Below, piece by piece: positions 54,393-63,403 of a stretch of 64,000 nucleotides of DNA. This DNA is from Campylobacter novaezeelandiae. GTDB lineage: Bacteria; Campylobacterota; Campylobacteria; Campylobacterales; Campylobacteraceae. The stretch spans positions 62,001 through 126,000 of the forward strand of contig NZ_QPGR01000003.1 in NCBI RefSeq assembly GCF_004323845.1. The letters are read 5' to 3'. A program made the position numbers and the translations under genes. The notes under the pieces were generated by a model. It was given only the letters and a program-made list of their open reading frames with translations, did not search any database and was not told the origin of the DNA. The number at the start of each line of letters is the position of its first letter. The stretch's first letter is position 1.

Positions 54393-54989
54393 ATGATAGT
54401 TACAAAAAAAGCTTTAGATTTTACTGCTCCAGCAGTTTTAGGAAATAATGAAATAGTAGAAGATTTTAATCTTTATAAAAATATAGGACCAAAAGGCGCT
54501 GTTGTATTTTTCTATCCAAAAGATTTTACTTTTGTATGTCCTTCTGAAATCATTGCATTTGATAAAAGATATCAAGAATTTAAAGATAGAGGAATTGAAG
54601 TAATTGGAATTTCAGGAGATAATGAGTTTTCACATTTTGCTTGGAAAAATACTCCAGTAAATCAAGGTGGTATTGGCCAAGTTAAATTCCCTCTAGTTGC
54701 TGATTTAACTAAACAAATTGCTAGAAATTTTGATGTATTATATGCAGAGGCTGTAGCACTTCGCGGATCATTTCTTTTAGATGCTGATGGAACAGTTCGT
54801 CATGCTGTGATTAATGATTTACCACTTGGAAGAAATATTGATGAAATGATTAGAATGGTTGATACTATGCTTTTCACAAATGAGCATGGTGAAGTTTGTC
54901 CAGCAGGTTGGAATAAAGGTGATGAAGGAATGAAAGCAGATCCTAAAGGCGTTGCTGATTATCTTGGAAAAAATGAAAACAAACTTTAA
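54393..54989 (+). CDS. ahpC: Alkyl hydroperoxide reductase AhpC (2-Cys peroxiredoxin)
   Basis: This 198-residue peroxiredoxin has peroxidatic Cys49 in DFTFVCPSE and resolving Cys169 in GEVCPAGW. It reduces H2O2 and organic hydroperoxides in the cytosol. No ahpF is adjacent, as in other Campylobacter. RBS AGGAGA is well placed. It is followed by a strong hairpin. Confidence 0.97.
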   Translation: MIVTKKALDFTAPAVLGNNEIVEDFNLYKNIGPKGAVVFFYPKDFTFVCPSEIIAFDKRYQEFKDRGIEVIGISGDNEFSHFAWKNTPVNQGGIGQVKFPLVADLTKQIARNFDVLYAEAVALRGSFLLDADGTVRHAVINDLPLGRNIDEMIRMVDTMLFTNEHGEVCPAGWNKGDEGMKADPKGVADYLGKNENKL

Positions 54990-54996
54990 TTAGCTT

Positions 54997-55016
54997 TCTC
55001 CCTTTTTTAAGGGAGA
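54997..55016 (+). terminator. Terminator after ahpC
   Basis: An 8-bp stem with a CTCCC/GGGAG core and a T4 loop (54997-55004 / 55009-55016), 7 bp past the stop. Confidence 0.8.
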
Positions 55017-55150
55017 TATTTGATAAATCCTTATAGAACTCTTATATTAATTTAATTAATTATACATCTGTTTAAATGATAAATTTAGTATTACAGAATT
55101 TATTAGCACTAAAATAAATATTTTTATTAAATTACTTATATATTTTTTAA

Positions 55151-55156
55151 TATAAT
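55151..55156 (+). promoter_or_regulatory. Likely -10 box of flhB
   Basis: TATAAT after TATTTTTTAA, 57 bp ahead of flhB. The rest of the 224-bp gap from ahpC is AT-rich and featureless. Confidence 0.5.
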
Positions 55157-55213
55157 CATTTATTAATATTTTAAAAATGTAATTTTGAAAGTTTATTAGC
55201 AATAGGAGAATTT

Positions 55214-56302
55214 ATGGCAGGCGAAGATCAAGAAAAAACAGAAGAACCCACATCCAAAAAAATAGAAGATGCCAGAAAAGAAGGAAATGTTCCTAAAAGT
55301 CAGGATGCCTCCGCAGTTATAACTTTAATTGTTGCTGTAGCTATCACTCTTTTTTTAATGGGATTTTTAGGAGAGAGAATAGTTAATTTATATAGATATT
55401 ATCAAAGTTTTATCGGGGTTGAGCTTGATCTTAGGATTATTCAATCTATTATGATTAAAAGTATTTTTGAAGTTTTGATTATGCTTGCTCCTATAGTGCT
55501 AAGTATTATGGTTGCAGGTGTTTTAGGAAATGTTATGCAATTTGGTTTTGTATTTACAACAAAACCTATTATGCCAAATTTAGGAAAAATTAATCCCTTA
55601 AAAGGTCTTAAAAATCTTTTTTCTTTAAAAAAATTATTAGAAAGTGTAAAAATTATTTTAAAAGTCGGTGTTGTTTTTACTATAGCTTTTATAGTATTGC
55701 TTCAGTTTATGAAAGAGCTTCCAAAAGTTGAACTTTATAATATGTTTAATCAGCTTATTTGGTTAAGAGATAAGGCCATTATTTTAGCTGCTATTGTGAT
55801 TATTGCTTTTATGATTATTGCTGTTTTAGATGTATTTTTAGTGCGTTTTCAATATTTTAAAAGTCTTAGAATGAGCAAACAAGAAATTAAAGATGAATAT
55901 AAACAAATGGAAGGAGATCCACAGGTTAAAGCGAGAATTCGTCGTATTCAAATGGAAACAGCACGACGTCGTATGGTGCAAGATGTAGCTGGTGCTGATG
56001 TGGTTATAACAAATCCTACGCATTATGCTGTTGCTATTCGTTATGATACAACCAAAGAACAAGCTCCAAGAGTTGTAGCAAAAGGTATAGATTTTTTAGC
56101 TTTGAGAATTAAAGAAATTGCTTATAAAAATAATGTTGTTGTTTATGAGAATCCTCCTTTAGCAAGAGAGCTTTATAAAGTTTGTGATGTAAATGATCTT
56201 ATTCCTAGAGAATTATTTAAGGCTGTAGCTGAGGTATTAGGATTTGTATATAATTCCAATAATAAAAGCAGGCTTTCAAACCAAATTAATTCTAAAAATT
56301 AA
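55214..56302 (+). CDS. flhB: Flagellar export protein FlhB
   Basis: This 362-residue part of the flagellar type III export gate has four membrane helices (about 30-55, 85-110, 145-165, 185-210). It has the cytoplasmic domain with the self-cleaving motif N-P-T-H (VVITNPTHYAVAIRYD, near residue 268). FlhB controls the switch in substrate specificity. RBS AGGAGAA precedes the ATG. Its stop is shared with a bidirectional terminator, and motB converges with a 4-nt overlap. Confidence 0.97.
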   Translation: MAGEDQEKTEEPTSKKIEDARKEGNVPKSQDASAVITLIVAVAITLFLMGFLGERIVNLYRYYQSFIGVELDLRIIQSIMIKSIFEVLIMLAPIVLSIMVAGVLGNVMQFGFVFTTKPIMPNLGKINPLKGLKNLFSLKKLLESVKIILKVGVVFTIAFIVLLQFMKELPKVELYNMFNQLIWLRDKAIILAAIVIIAFMIIAVLDVFLVRFQYFKSLRMSKQEIKDEYKQMEGDPQVKARIRRIQMETARRRMVQDVAGADVVITNPTHYAVAIRYDTTKEQAPRVVAKGIDFLALRIKEIAYKNNVVVYENPPLARELYKVCDVNDLIPRELFKAVAEVLGFVYNSNNKSRLSNQINSKN

Positions 56303-56310
56303 TTTGGTTT
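56278..56310. terminator. Bidirectional terminator covering the flhB and motB stops
   Basis: A perfect 14-bp stem (56278-56291 / 56297-56310) with a 5-nt loop contains both stop codons. Confidence 0.75.
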
Positions 56311-57030
56311 GTGAATGAGTTCAAGTATAGATTTTTGAGCAGCTTCATTATCGCTATCAACTTTAAAATAAATTTCAACTCTATTATTATTTAAAGTGGT
56401 AGGATTATTTTGTAAAGGTTCATTAAAACCATAACTTTTAATACTTAAATTTTTTATATTAACTCCGCCATCAATAAAATATTTTAAAACATTTTGAGCT
56501 CTTTCATAACCTAGTTCAAAACTTCTTAATACTGTATCACTATTATCTGTATAGCCTCTAATTTCAATTTTCGTTTGAGGTGGTAAATTAAGAGCAAGTT
56601 GTGCCATGCGTTTTAAATAATCTTTTATGTCAGCAGAGATGATTTCAGCACTTCCTTTTTGAAATAAAATTTTAGAAGGAAGATTTAATGCAACTTCATT
56701 ATTTGATTGATCTAAAGCAGCTTGAAGCTTTTTAATGGTATCTTGTTGAGTTGTTACTCTTTGTTTTAAAGCTTCTATTTCATCACTTTCTGTTTTTGCA
56801 GGTCCTTTGTATTTTTCTTGATTCTTGCTTTCTTCTTGTATGGTTTGGGTTGTGGTATAATCAAAAATTTTTATAAATTCTGTTTTTAAAGCTTCAACTT
56901 TTGCTGGATTTGATTTAGAAATAGCCCATAAAGCTATAAAAAGTGCCAAAAGTAAACTCAAAAAGTCTGCATAAGGAACAGCCCATTTTTCACCTGCTGG
57001 ACATTCTGGACATTTATGTTTTTTTGCCAT
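56299..57030 (-). CDS. motB: Flagellar motor stator protein MotB
   Basis: This 243-residue protein has one N-terminal membrane helix with the proton-carrying Asp in the PYADFLSLLLALFIALWA block (residue about 22), a plug/linker region and an OmpA-like peptidoglycan-binding domain (TKIEIRGYTDNSDT, SIKSYGFNEP, NNRVEIYFKV). It anchors the stator. It is translated after motA with a 2-bp gap. Confidence 0.96.
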   Translation of the reverse strand: MAKKHKCPECPAGEKWAVPYADFLSLLLALFIALWAISKSNPAKVEALKTEFIKIFDYTTTQTIQEESKNQEKYKGPAKTESDEIEALKQRVTTQQDTIKKLQAALDQSNNEVALNLPSKILFQKGSAEIISADIKDYLKRMAQLALNLPPQTKIEIRGYTDNSDTVLRSFELGYERAQNVLKYFIDGGVNIKNLSIKSYGFNEPLQNNPTTLNNNRVEIYFKVDSDNEAAQKSILELIHKPN

Positions 57031-57032
57031 TT

Positions 57033-57809
57033 TTAGCCTTTATCAAATTGTGAAATTTTAGGATCATCATGGCTAAGAAAATTAAAGAGTTTAGCCTCTA
57101 AATCTCTAGGATTAGCCCCTTCTGCTATGCCTTTGATAGCTTCAGTAATAACAATTTGTTCTTTAACTAAATCCATTCCATTAGCTTTCATCTTTCTACC
57201 CCAAGGAGCAAAAAGAGCATAAGCTCCAAATATTCCTGTAACAGTTGCAGTAAAAGCTCCTGAAATACCAGCAGCCATTGCCTGAGGATCATCAAGAAGT
57301 TTAAGTGCTAATATAAGTCCAAATACGGCTCCAACTAATCCCATAGTTGGACAAGTTTCTCCAAACACTATCCAGTATTCTGCACATTCTTTATAGTGTT
57401 CTTCAAGTTGTTCGGTTTGAATTTCCATACTTTCTTTAATCTCATCAAAACTTTTTCCATCTACTAGCATCATCATAGCATTTTTTAAAAATTCATTTTC
57501 AATTTCATTGGTTTTTGATTCTAAGGCTAAAAGTCCATCTCTTCTTGCTATAATAGCAAATTCTATAAGTTGAGCTATTCTTTCTGAGAGGTTAACTCCA
57601 GATCCTTTAAAGACAATTTTTAATTCTTTATAAGCAGCTTTAACAATTTTTTTATGAGTAGACGTCATTGCACAAAAAGCAGCGGTTGGCATCACAATAA
57701 GAAATGAAGAAAGATGAATAACATGTAAAGGATTACCACCTTCTAATATATCGCCAACAGAAATACTTGTTACAGCAAGTACCATTCCAAGTATGGTTGA
57801 AAGATCCAT
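57033..57809 (-). CDS. motA: Flagellar motor stator protein MotA
   Basis: This 258-residue protein has four membrane helices and a large cytoplasmic loop with the charged residues that contact FliG (GVNLSERIAQLIEFAIIARRDGLLALES). Late helices include CPTMGLVGAVFGLILAL and GISGAFTATVTGIFGAYALFAP. With MotB it forms the proton channel. It is 12 bp after polA on the same strand. Confidence 0.96.
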   Translation of the reverse strand: MDLSTILGMVLAVTSISVGDILEGGNPLHVIHLSSFLIVMPTAAFCAMTSTHKKIVKAAYKELKIVFKGSGVNLSERIAQLIEFAIIARRDGLLALESKTNEIENEFLKNAMMMLVDGKSFDEIKESMEIQTEQLEEHYKECAEYWIVFGETCPTMGLVGAVFGLILALKLLDDPQAMAAGISGAFTATVTGIFGAYALFAPWGRKMKANGMDLVKEQIVITEAIKGIAEGANPRDLEAKLFNFLSHDDPKISQFDKG

Positions 57810-57821
57810 TAGTAATTCTCC

Positions 57822-60461
57822 TTATTTAAGTTCTCCCCAATTTTTAGCAATACTTGATGAAGTTTTTAATTTTACATCTAATTTTACAATATTTTCCATA
57901 ATATCAGTAGCTTTTTTTACAAAATTTTCGCATAATTCATCTTTTACTTCAAAAATAAGTTCATCATGAATTTGTAAGATAAGTTTTTTGTTATTATCTA
58001 AGTCTGGGGCAATTTTTATCATAGCAAGTTTAATAATATCAGCTGCTGAACCTTGTAAAATAGAATTAATGCTTTCTCTTTCATACATTGCTATTTGCAT
58101 GGCTTTAGCATTTTCAAAATCAAAAAATCTTTTTCGCCCTAAAAGAGTAGTAATAAAACCATTTTTTTTAACTTCATTTTTAACTTGTTCGAAATAATCC
58201 TTAATGCTAGTAAAATTTTCAAAATATTTTTCTATATAAGATTTGGCAAGTTTTGCTTCGATTTTTAAATTAGTGCTTAAAGTTTTATAGCCCATGCCGT
58301 AAATAAGTCCAAAATTAATGCTTTTTGCTATGCTTCTGGTTTTATAATTATTCTCTCCAAATATCATAATAGCTGTTTTTGCGTGGATATCTTCATCATT
58401 TGAAAATGCTTGTAAAAGTTTTTGATCTTTGCTAAAATGAGCGAGCATTCTAAGTTCTATTTGGGAATAATCCAAAGAGATAAAACTAAAACCGTCTTGT
58501 GCAATAAAGCAGGATTTATAATCTTTAGCATATTGACCATGTGCGGGAATATTTTGTAAATTTGGATCTTTAGAAGAAAGACGTCCTGTTGCAGTTCCAG
58601 TTTGTAAAAAACTAGAATAAATTCTTGAATTTTCATCTTTTTGTGCTAGTTTTAAAAGAGGCTCACAATAAGTTGAGTAAAGTTTTGCAAGTTCTCTATA
58701 AGATAAAATCTTTTCTATTACGGGATGCTCATTAATAAGTTCTTTTAAAACTTTTTCATCAGTAGAATATCCTGTTTTGCTTTTTTTCTTGGTATTAAGA
58801 TTAAGCTTATTAAATAAAACTTCTGCTATTTGTTTAGGAGAGTTAAGATTAAAGCGATCTTGACATAAGGTATAAATTTCTTCGCTTATCTTTTTTATTT
58901 CTTTGCTAAATTGTTGCATTAAATTTTCAAGTTCTAATGTATTAAGTTTTATACCATTTTCTTCCATCATTATAATAACTTTTATAAAATCAAATTCATT
59001 TTTATAAGCAAGTTCTAATAATTTTGGATCTAAATTTTTAAGAAAATAAAGATAAAATTTTAAAGTAATATACGCATCTTCTGCTGCATATTTGCAAGCT
59101 TTATCAAGTTCTATACTTGCAAAATTTTCTCCTTTTTTAACTATATCTTCAAAATGTAAGGTTTTATAATCAAAAAGTCTTAAAGCCAAATCATCCATAT
59201 TTACTCTTAAGCCTGGATTAAAAAGCCAAGCTAATATCATAGTATCAGCATATTTTTGAGGAGGGTTTAAATTGAAGTTATTTTGTATGATTTTAAAATC
59301 ATATTTAAGATTGTGTCCTATAACGGTATGCTTGTAAATAATTTCTATGGCTTTTTTTGCATTTTGAAGCGAAATTTGCTTTTTTACTCCTAAATAATTA
59401 TGATTTAAGGGAACATAAAAAGCTTCATTTTCGTTATAACAAAAACTAAATCCAACTATTTTAGCCTTTTTTGTATCAAGGTCAGTTGTTTCTGTATCAA
59501 AAGCAATAATACTTTCTTGATCTAAATTTTCTAAGATATTAAAAAGTTTATTTTCATCTAAGATTAAAGTTGTTTTGAAGTTTAAAATTCTATTTTGATT
59601 TTTTGAATTAAATTGCATTTTTTTAAGTAAAGAATTAAGTTCATATTGTTCTAAGATATCTATAATTTTTAATAAAGGTTCTTCTTGATTAAAAATAGAT
59701 TTTTCCAACAAATTAGGAATCTCGATATCATTTTTTAAACTTGCAAGTTTTTTGCTTAAAAAAGCATTTTCTTTTCCTTCTAAAAGTAAAATGCGACTTC
59801 TTTCATTGCGTACTAACATAAGATTATCATAAATATTTTCTATATTATCAAATTGTTCAAGTAAAGTTTTAGCTCCTTTAGCTCCTATACCTTTAACACC
59901 TGGAATATTATCAGAACTATCTCCACAAAGAGCTAAAAAATCTCTAATCTGTGAGGGTTTTACGCCATATTTTTCAATGCAAGCTTCTTCATTATAATCA
60001 TTTTTAGAAATAGGGCTATAAATACTAACTTTTCCATTTTTTATAAGTTGATAGAGATCTTTATCTTGAGTAATAATACGTATAAAAATATCTTCATTTT
60101 CGCATTTTTTAACAACAGAAGCTATAATATCATCTGCTTCGTAACCTTCTTTGGAATAACTCATAAAACCCATTTTTTCTATCATTTCAATACAAATTGG
60201 AATTTGTGCTAATAATTCTTCAGGAGGAGGGGTGCGGTTAGTTTTATAATTTGGATCAATTTCGCTTCTAAATGTTTTACCTTTAGAATCAAGTGCGAAT
60301 AAAATATAATCACTTTTATATTCATTTTGTAGGCTGTAAATAAAATTGGCAAAGCCAGAAATCATACCGCTAGGAGCACCTTTAGAGTTTTTGAGTCCTT
60401 TAAGAGCATAAAAAAGTCTAAAGAAAAACCCAAATGTATCAATTATAGTTAAAGTTTTCAT
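57822..60461 (-). CDS. polA: DNA polymerase I
   Basis: The protein has 879 residues. Domains: 5' nuclease (1-290; ALDSKGKTFR, EGYEADDIIAS, GDSSDNIPGVKGIGAKGA); 3'-5' exonuclease with intact motifs AFDTETTDLD, GHNLKYDF and YAAEDAYIT; and polymerase with SLDYSQIELRMLAHFS (A), SINFGLIYGMG (B) and LQIHDELIFEV (C). It serves repair and Okazaki-fragment processing. An 11-bp inverted repeat lies in its leader. Confidence 0.97.
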   Translation of the reverse strand: MKTLTIIDTFGFFFRLFYALKGLKNSKGAPSGMISGFANFIYSLQNEYKSDYILFALDSKGKTFRSEIDPNYKTNRTPPPEELLAQIPICIEMIEKMGFMSYSKEGYEADDIIASVVKKCENEDIFIRIITQDKDLYQLIKNGKVSIYSPISKNDYNEEACIEKYGVKPSQIRDFLALCGDSSDNIPGVKGIGAKGAKTLLEQFDNIENIYDNLMLVRNERSRILLLEGKENAFLSKKLASLKNDIEIPNLLEKSIFNQEEPLLKIIDILEQYELNSLLKKMQFNSKNQNRILNFKTTLILDENKLFNILENLDQESIIAFDTETTDLDTKKAKIVGFSFCYNENEAFYVPLNHNYLGVKKQISLQNAKKAIEIIYKHTVIGHNLKYDFKIIQNNFNLNPPQKYADTMILAWLFNPGLRVNMDDLALRLFDYKTLHFEDIVKKGENFASIELDKACKYAAEDAYITLKFYLYFLKNLDPKLLELAYKNEFDFIKVIIMMEENGIKLNTLELENLMQQFSKEIKKISEEIYTLCQDRFNLNSPKQIAEVLFNKLNLNTKKKSKTGYSTDEKVLKELINEHPVIEKILSYRELAKLYSTYCEPLLKLAQKDENSRIYSSFLQTGTATGRLSSKDPNLQNIPAHGQYAKDYKSCFIAQDGFSFISLDYSQIELRMLAHFSKDQKLLQAFSNDEDIHAKTAIMIFGENNYKTRSIAKSINFGLIYGMGYKTLSTNLKIEAKLAKSYIEKYFENFTSIKDYFEQVKNEVKKNGFITTLLGRKRFFDFENAKAMQIAMYERESINSILQGSAADIIKLAMIKIAPDLDNNKKLILQIHDELIFEVKDELCENFVKKATDIMENIVKLDVKLKTSSSIAKNWGELK

Positions 60462-60472
60462 AGGATAATCTT

Positions 60473-60500
60473 TAATTAAGAAATTTATTTTTCTTAATTA
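60473..60500. repeat. Inverted repeat in the polA leader
   Basis: A perfect 11-bp arm pair (60473-60483 / 60490-60500) with a 6-nt loop, 12 bp upstream of the polA start. It could be an operator or an mRNA hairpin; no known motif was recognised. Confidence 0.5.
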
Positions 60501-60617
60501 TTTCAAATTTTAACTTAAAAATTAGGAAAAATCATTTAAATTGAAAGTTGATAATAGGTATTTAAGCAAAATTAGTATATTTTTTCATCTTTTAAATTTA
60601 TATTTTTAAGGAAAAAT

Positions 60618-61979
60618 ATGTCAAATAAACAAGCTTGTAGTATTGCAGATCAAAATTTTAATACTCCAGATGGAAAAAAAGCCTTCAAAAAAGCTATATT
60701 TTCTTGTTGGCTTGGAACAGCTTTAGAATATGCTGATTTTGCACTCTATGGTTTAGCTGCAGCAACTATTTTTTCGGAAGTATTTTTTCCAGAACAAACA
60801 CCAGTAATAGCTCTTTTGCTTTCATTTGTAACCTATGGTATAGGTTTTATTGCAAGACCTATAGGAGCTTTATTTTTTGGATATTTAGGAGATAAATACG
60901 GAAGAAAAAATATTATGATGATAACTATTGCTTTAATGGGAATTTCTACAACTCTTATAGGTTTTATTCCAAGCTATGCTGTTATAGGAATTTGGGCGCC
61001 ACTTTGTCTAGTTATTTTAAGATTCATGCAAGGTTTAGGAGCAGGAGCAGAACTTTCAGGTGGAACAATTATGCTTGGAGAATATGCTCCTAGTAAAAGA
61101 AGAGGACTTGTTTCTTCTGTTATAGCATTAGGATCTAATAGTGGAACTTTGCTTGCCTCTTTTGTGTGGCTTTTAGTCGTGCAAATAGATGATGAATCTT
61201 TTAAAGAATGGGGCTGGAGAATTCCTTTTATCGGAAGCTTTTTTATTGTTTTATTTGCTCTTTATTTGCGTATTTTTATTAAAGAAAGTCCTGTTTTTGA
61301 AAAACAAAAAGAAGAAATGTTAAAAATTAGAGCACAAAATGTGAAAGAATTAGAAGAAGACACAAGAACTTTTTGGCAAAAAAGTAAAGCATTTTGGATT
61401 ATGGTTGGTTTAAGAATAGGAGAAAATGGACCATCTTATTTGGCACAAGGTTTTATAGTAGGTTATGTTACTAAGATTTTGCTTTTAGATAAATCAGTAG
61501 CTACAACAGCAGTTTTAAGTGCCTCTTTATTTGGATTTTTAATCATACCTTTAGCAGGTTATTTAAGTGATAAATTTGGAAGAAAAATAACTTATAGAAC
61601 TTTTTGTTTTCTTTTAATGTTATATGCTTTTCCTGCTTTTATGTTGCTTGATAGTAGAGATGAAATTGTAGTTATTTTAACTATTATCGTAGGAATGTCT
61701 TTAGCATCTTTAGGAATTTTTGGAGTTCAGGCTGCTTGGGGTGTTGAAATGTTTGGAGTTAAAAATCGTTATACTAAAATGGCTTTTGCAAAAGAATTAG
61801 GCTCTATCCTTTCTGGTGGAAGTGCCCCTATGATAGCTTCTTTCTTGCTTGCTTATTATGGCACTTGGATTCCTATAGCGATTTATTTTGTTGTAACTGC
61901 TGGTATAGGATTTGTTACTACATTTTTTGCTCCAGAAACAAGAGGAAGGGATTTAAATTTAATTAAAGATGCTATATGA
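60618..61979 (+). CDS. MFS transporter, MHS (metabolite:H+ symporter) family
   Basis: This 453-residue protein has 12 membrane segments. It has the MFS loop FFGYLGDKYGRKN and family blocks LEYADFALYG, LRFMQGLGAGAELSGGTIMLGEYAPSKRRG and WGWRIPFIGSF, which mark the MHS group (ShiA, ProP, citrate carriers). The substrate cannot be told. It overlaps the nucleoside hydrolase by 4 nt. Functional link is possible, such as nucleoside uptake, but MHS members carry organic acids or zwitterions. Confidence 0.85.
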   Translation: MSNKQACSIADQNFNTPDGKKAFKKAIFSCWLGTALEYADFALYGLAAATIFSEVFFPEQTPVIALLLSFVTYGIGFIARPIGALFFGYLGDKYGRKNIMMITIALMGISTTLIGFIPSYAVIGIWAPLCLVILRFMQGLGAGAELSGGTIMLGEYAPSKRRGLVSSVIALGSNSGTLLASFVWLLVVQIDDESFKEWGWRIPFIGSFFIVLFALYLRIFIKESPVFEKQKEEMLKIRAQNVKELEEDTRTFWQKSKAFWIMVGLRIGENGPSYLAQGFIVGYVTKILLLDKSVATTAVLSASLFGFLIIPLAGYLSDKFGRKITYRTFCFLLMLYAFPAFMLLDSRDEIVVILTIIVGMSLASLGIFGVQAAWGVEMFGVKNRYTKMAFAKELGSILSGGSAPMIASFLLAYYGTWIPIAIYFVVTAGIGFVTTFFAPETRGRDLNLIKDAI

Positions 61980-62986
61980 TCCATTTGATTTTAGATACTG
62001 ATATTGGTAATGGTATAGCAGGAGCTAATACAGATGATGGCTTAGCTCTTGCTTTAATTTTGGCTTCTAAAGAAATTAAACTTGAAATGATAAGCACTGT
62101 AAGCGGTAATGTATCTAATATTATAGCTTATAGTGTGGCAAAGCATTTTTTAAAACTTTGGAATTTAAATATCCCTGTGTATTTAGGGGCTAATTCTGCT
62201 TTAAAAGAGCCTATGAAACCTTGGCGTGATAGACTTGATAATAGTGTTAAAAAACAAAATTTAAAATCCCTTTGGGATACTATAAAAAAACCTAAAATAA
62301 TGAAAAATATAATACCTAATGCCCCTTTGAAAATGGGTGAGCTTATAATGCAAAATCCTAAAAAAATTTCAATTTGTGCTATAGGTCCTCTTACAAATAT
62401 AGCTATTGCTATGAGACTTTTTAAAGATTTTGATAAAAATGTAAAAGAAATTCATATTATGGGGGGAAGTTTTGATATGCCCTCATATATCAAAGATACA
62501 AATTTTGGTTTTGATCCAGAAGCAGCCAATATAGTTTTAAATTCTAAAGCAAAAATTGTTTTAGCTCCTTATAATGCTACTATGCAAACTTTATTAACAC
62601 ATAAAGATTTAGATGAACTAGAAAATAAAAATGAACTTTGCAATTATTTAATTCAAACTTTAAGAGCTTGGATTTATTATGCTAGTCATACAAGGGGGAC
62701 AAAGGGAACTTGGATTCATGATGCTTTAAGCGTTGCTTATATGCTTGATGAAAGTATTGCAGAATTTGATGAATATTTTGTAGATGTTGTTTGTGATAGC
62801 TCTTTGGTAAGAGGTTTAGCTTATCGTGTTGAGAAAGAGCCTAAATTAAGTTTAGGTTTAAATTTAAAAGAAAAAAGATCAGTGAAAGTTTTAAAAAATA
62901 TAAATAATCCTAAACTTTTAGAACTTATTAAAACAAGATTATTAAAAGGAATTTGCTATAAAAATTATAAAAATATAACGACTTAA
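61976..62986 (+). CDS. Nucleoside hydrolase (IunH family)
   Basis: This 336-residue protein has the calcium-binding signature LILDTDIGNGIAGANTDDGLALAL at the N-terminus, ICAIGPLTNIAIAMRL, the metal/ribose block IHIMGGSFDMPS, and WIHDALSVAYML. It hydrolyses ribonucleosides to base and ribose. It is coupled to the MFS gene. Its 3' end overlaps the convergent DedA-like gene by 45 bp. Confidence 0.9.
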   Translation: MIHLILDTDIGNGIAGANTDDGLALALILASKEIKLEMISTVSGNVSNIIAYSVAKHFLKLWNLNIPVYLGANSALKEPMKPWRDRLDNSVKKQNLKSLWDTIKKPKIMKNIIPNAPLKMGELIMQNPKKISICAIGPLTNIAIAMRLFKDFDKNVKEIHIMGGSFDMPSYIKDTNFGFDPEAANIVLNSKAKIVLAPYNATMQTLLTHKDLDELENKNELCNYLIQTLRAWIYYASHTRGTKGTWIHDALSVAYMLDESIAEFDEYFVDVVCDSSLVRGLAYRVEKEPKLSLGLNLKEKRSVKVLKNINNPKLLELIKTRLLKGICYKNYKNITT

Positions 62987-63373
62987 TTTTCCAAGAGTGA
63001 TAAAAATAATAGCTCTTATAAGAGAGTATTTAGCAAATCCAAGTCCTAAAACAAAGATATCTCCTACTATAGGTAAAAAGCTTAAGAAAGAAAATATTGC
63101 TCCAAAGCGGTTAAAATTAATGCTTAGTTTTTCCAATTTTTTTAAAGAATTTGAAAAATATTTTTCTAAAATTTTTTGTTTTCCTAAAAAGGCAAGAGTA
63201 TAAGTGCTTAAACTTCCTAAGGTATTTCCTAAGGTAGCTATAAAAAGGACTAAATAAGGATTAAAATTAAATTTGATAAAAGCAAGCACGAAAGCTTCGC
63301 TTGCAAGTGGAAGAAGAGTGCTTGAGAGAAAACTTGCAAGAAAAAGCATAGGATAACTAAGGGTTTCAAACAT
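62942..63373 (-). CDS. DedA/YqaA-like SNARE-associated small membrane protein
   Basis: This 143-residue membrane protein has about four hydrophobic segments and the pattern FLASFLSSTLLPLASEAFVLAFI, LVLFIATLGNTLGSLSTYTLAFLG and FLSFLPIVGDIFVLGLGFAK, as in the YqaA subgroup of the DedA/VTT family. The function is probably related to membrane lipid handling but is unproven. It converges with the nucleoside hydrolase, overlapping 45 bp. Confidence 0.75.
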   Translation of the reverse strand: MFETLSYPMLFLASFLSSTLLPLASEAFVLAFIKFNFNPYLVLFIATLGNTLGSLSTYTLAFLGKQKILEKYFSNSLKKLEKLSINFNRFGAIFSFLSFLPIVGDIFVLGLGFAKYSLIRAIIFITLGKLSRYIFIIFIANSF

Positions 63374-63403
63374 TTAAAGCCTTATTTAGGTAATTATTTT
63401 AAA

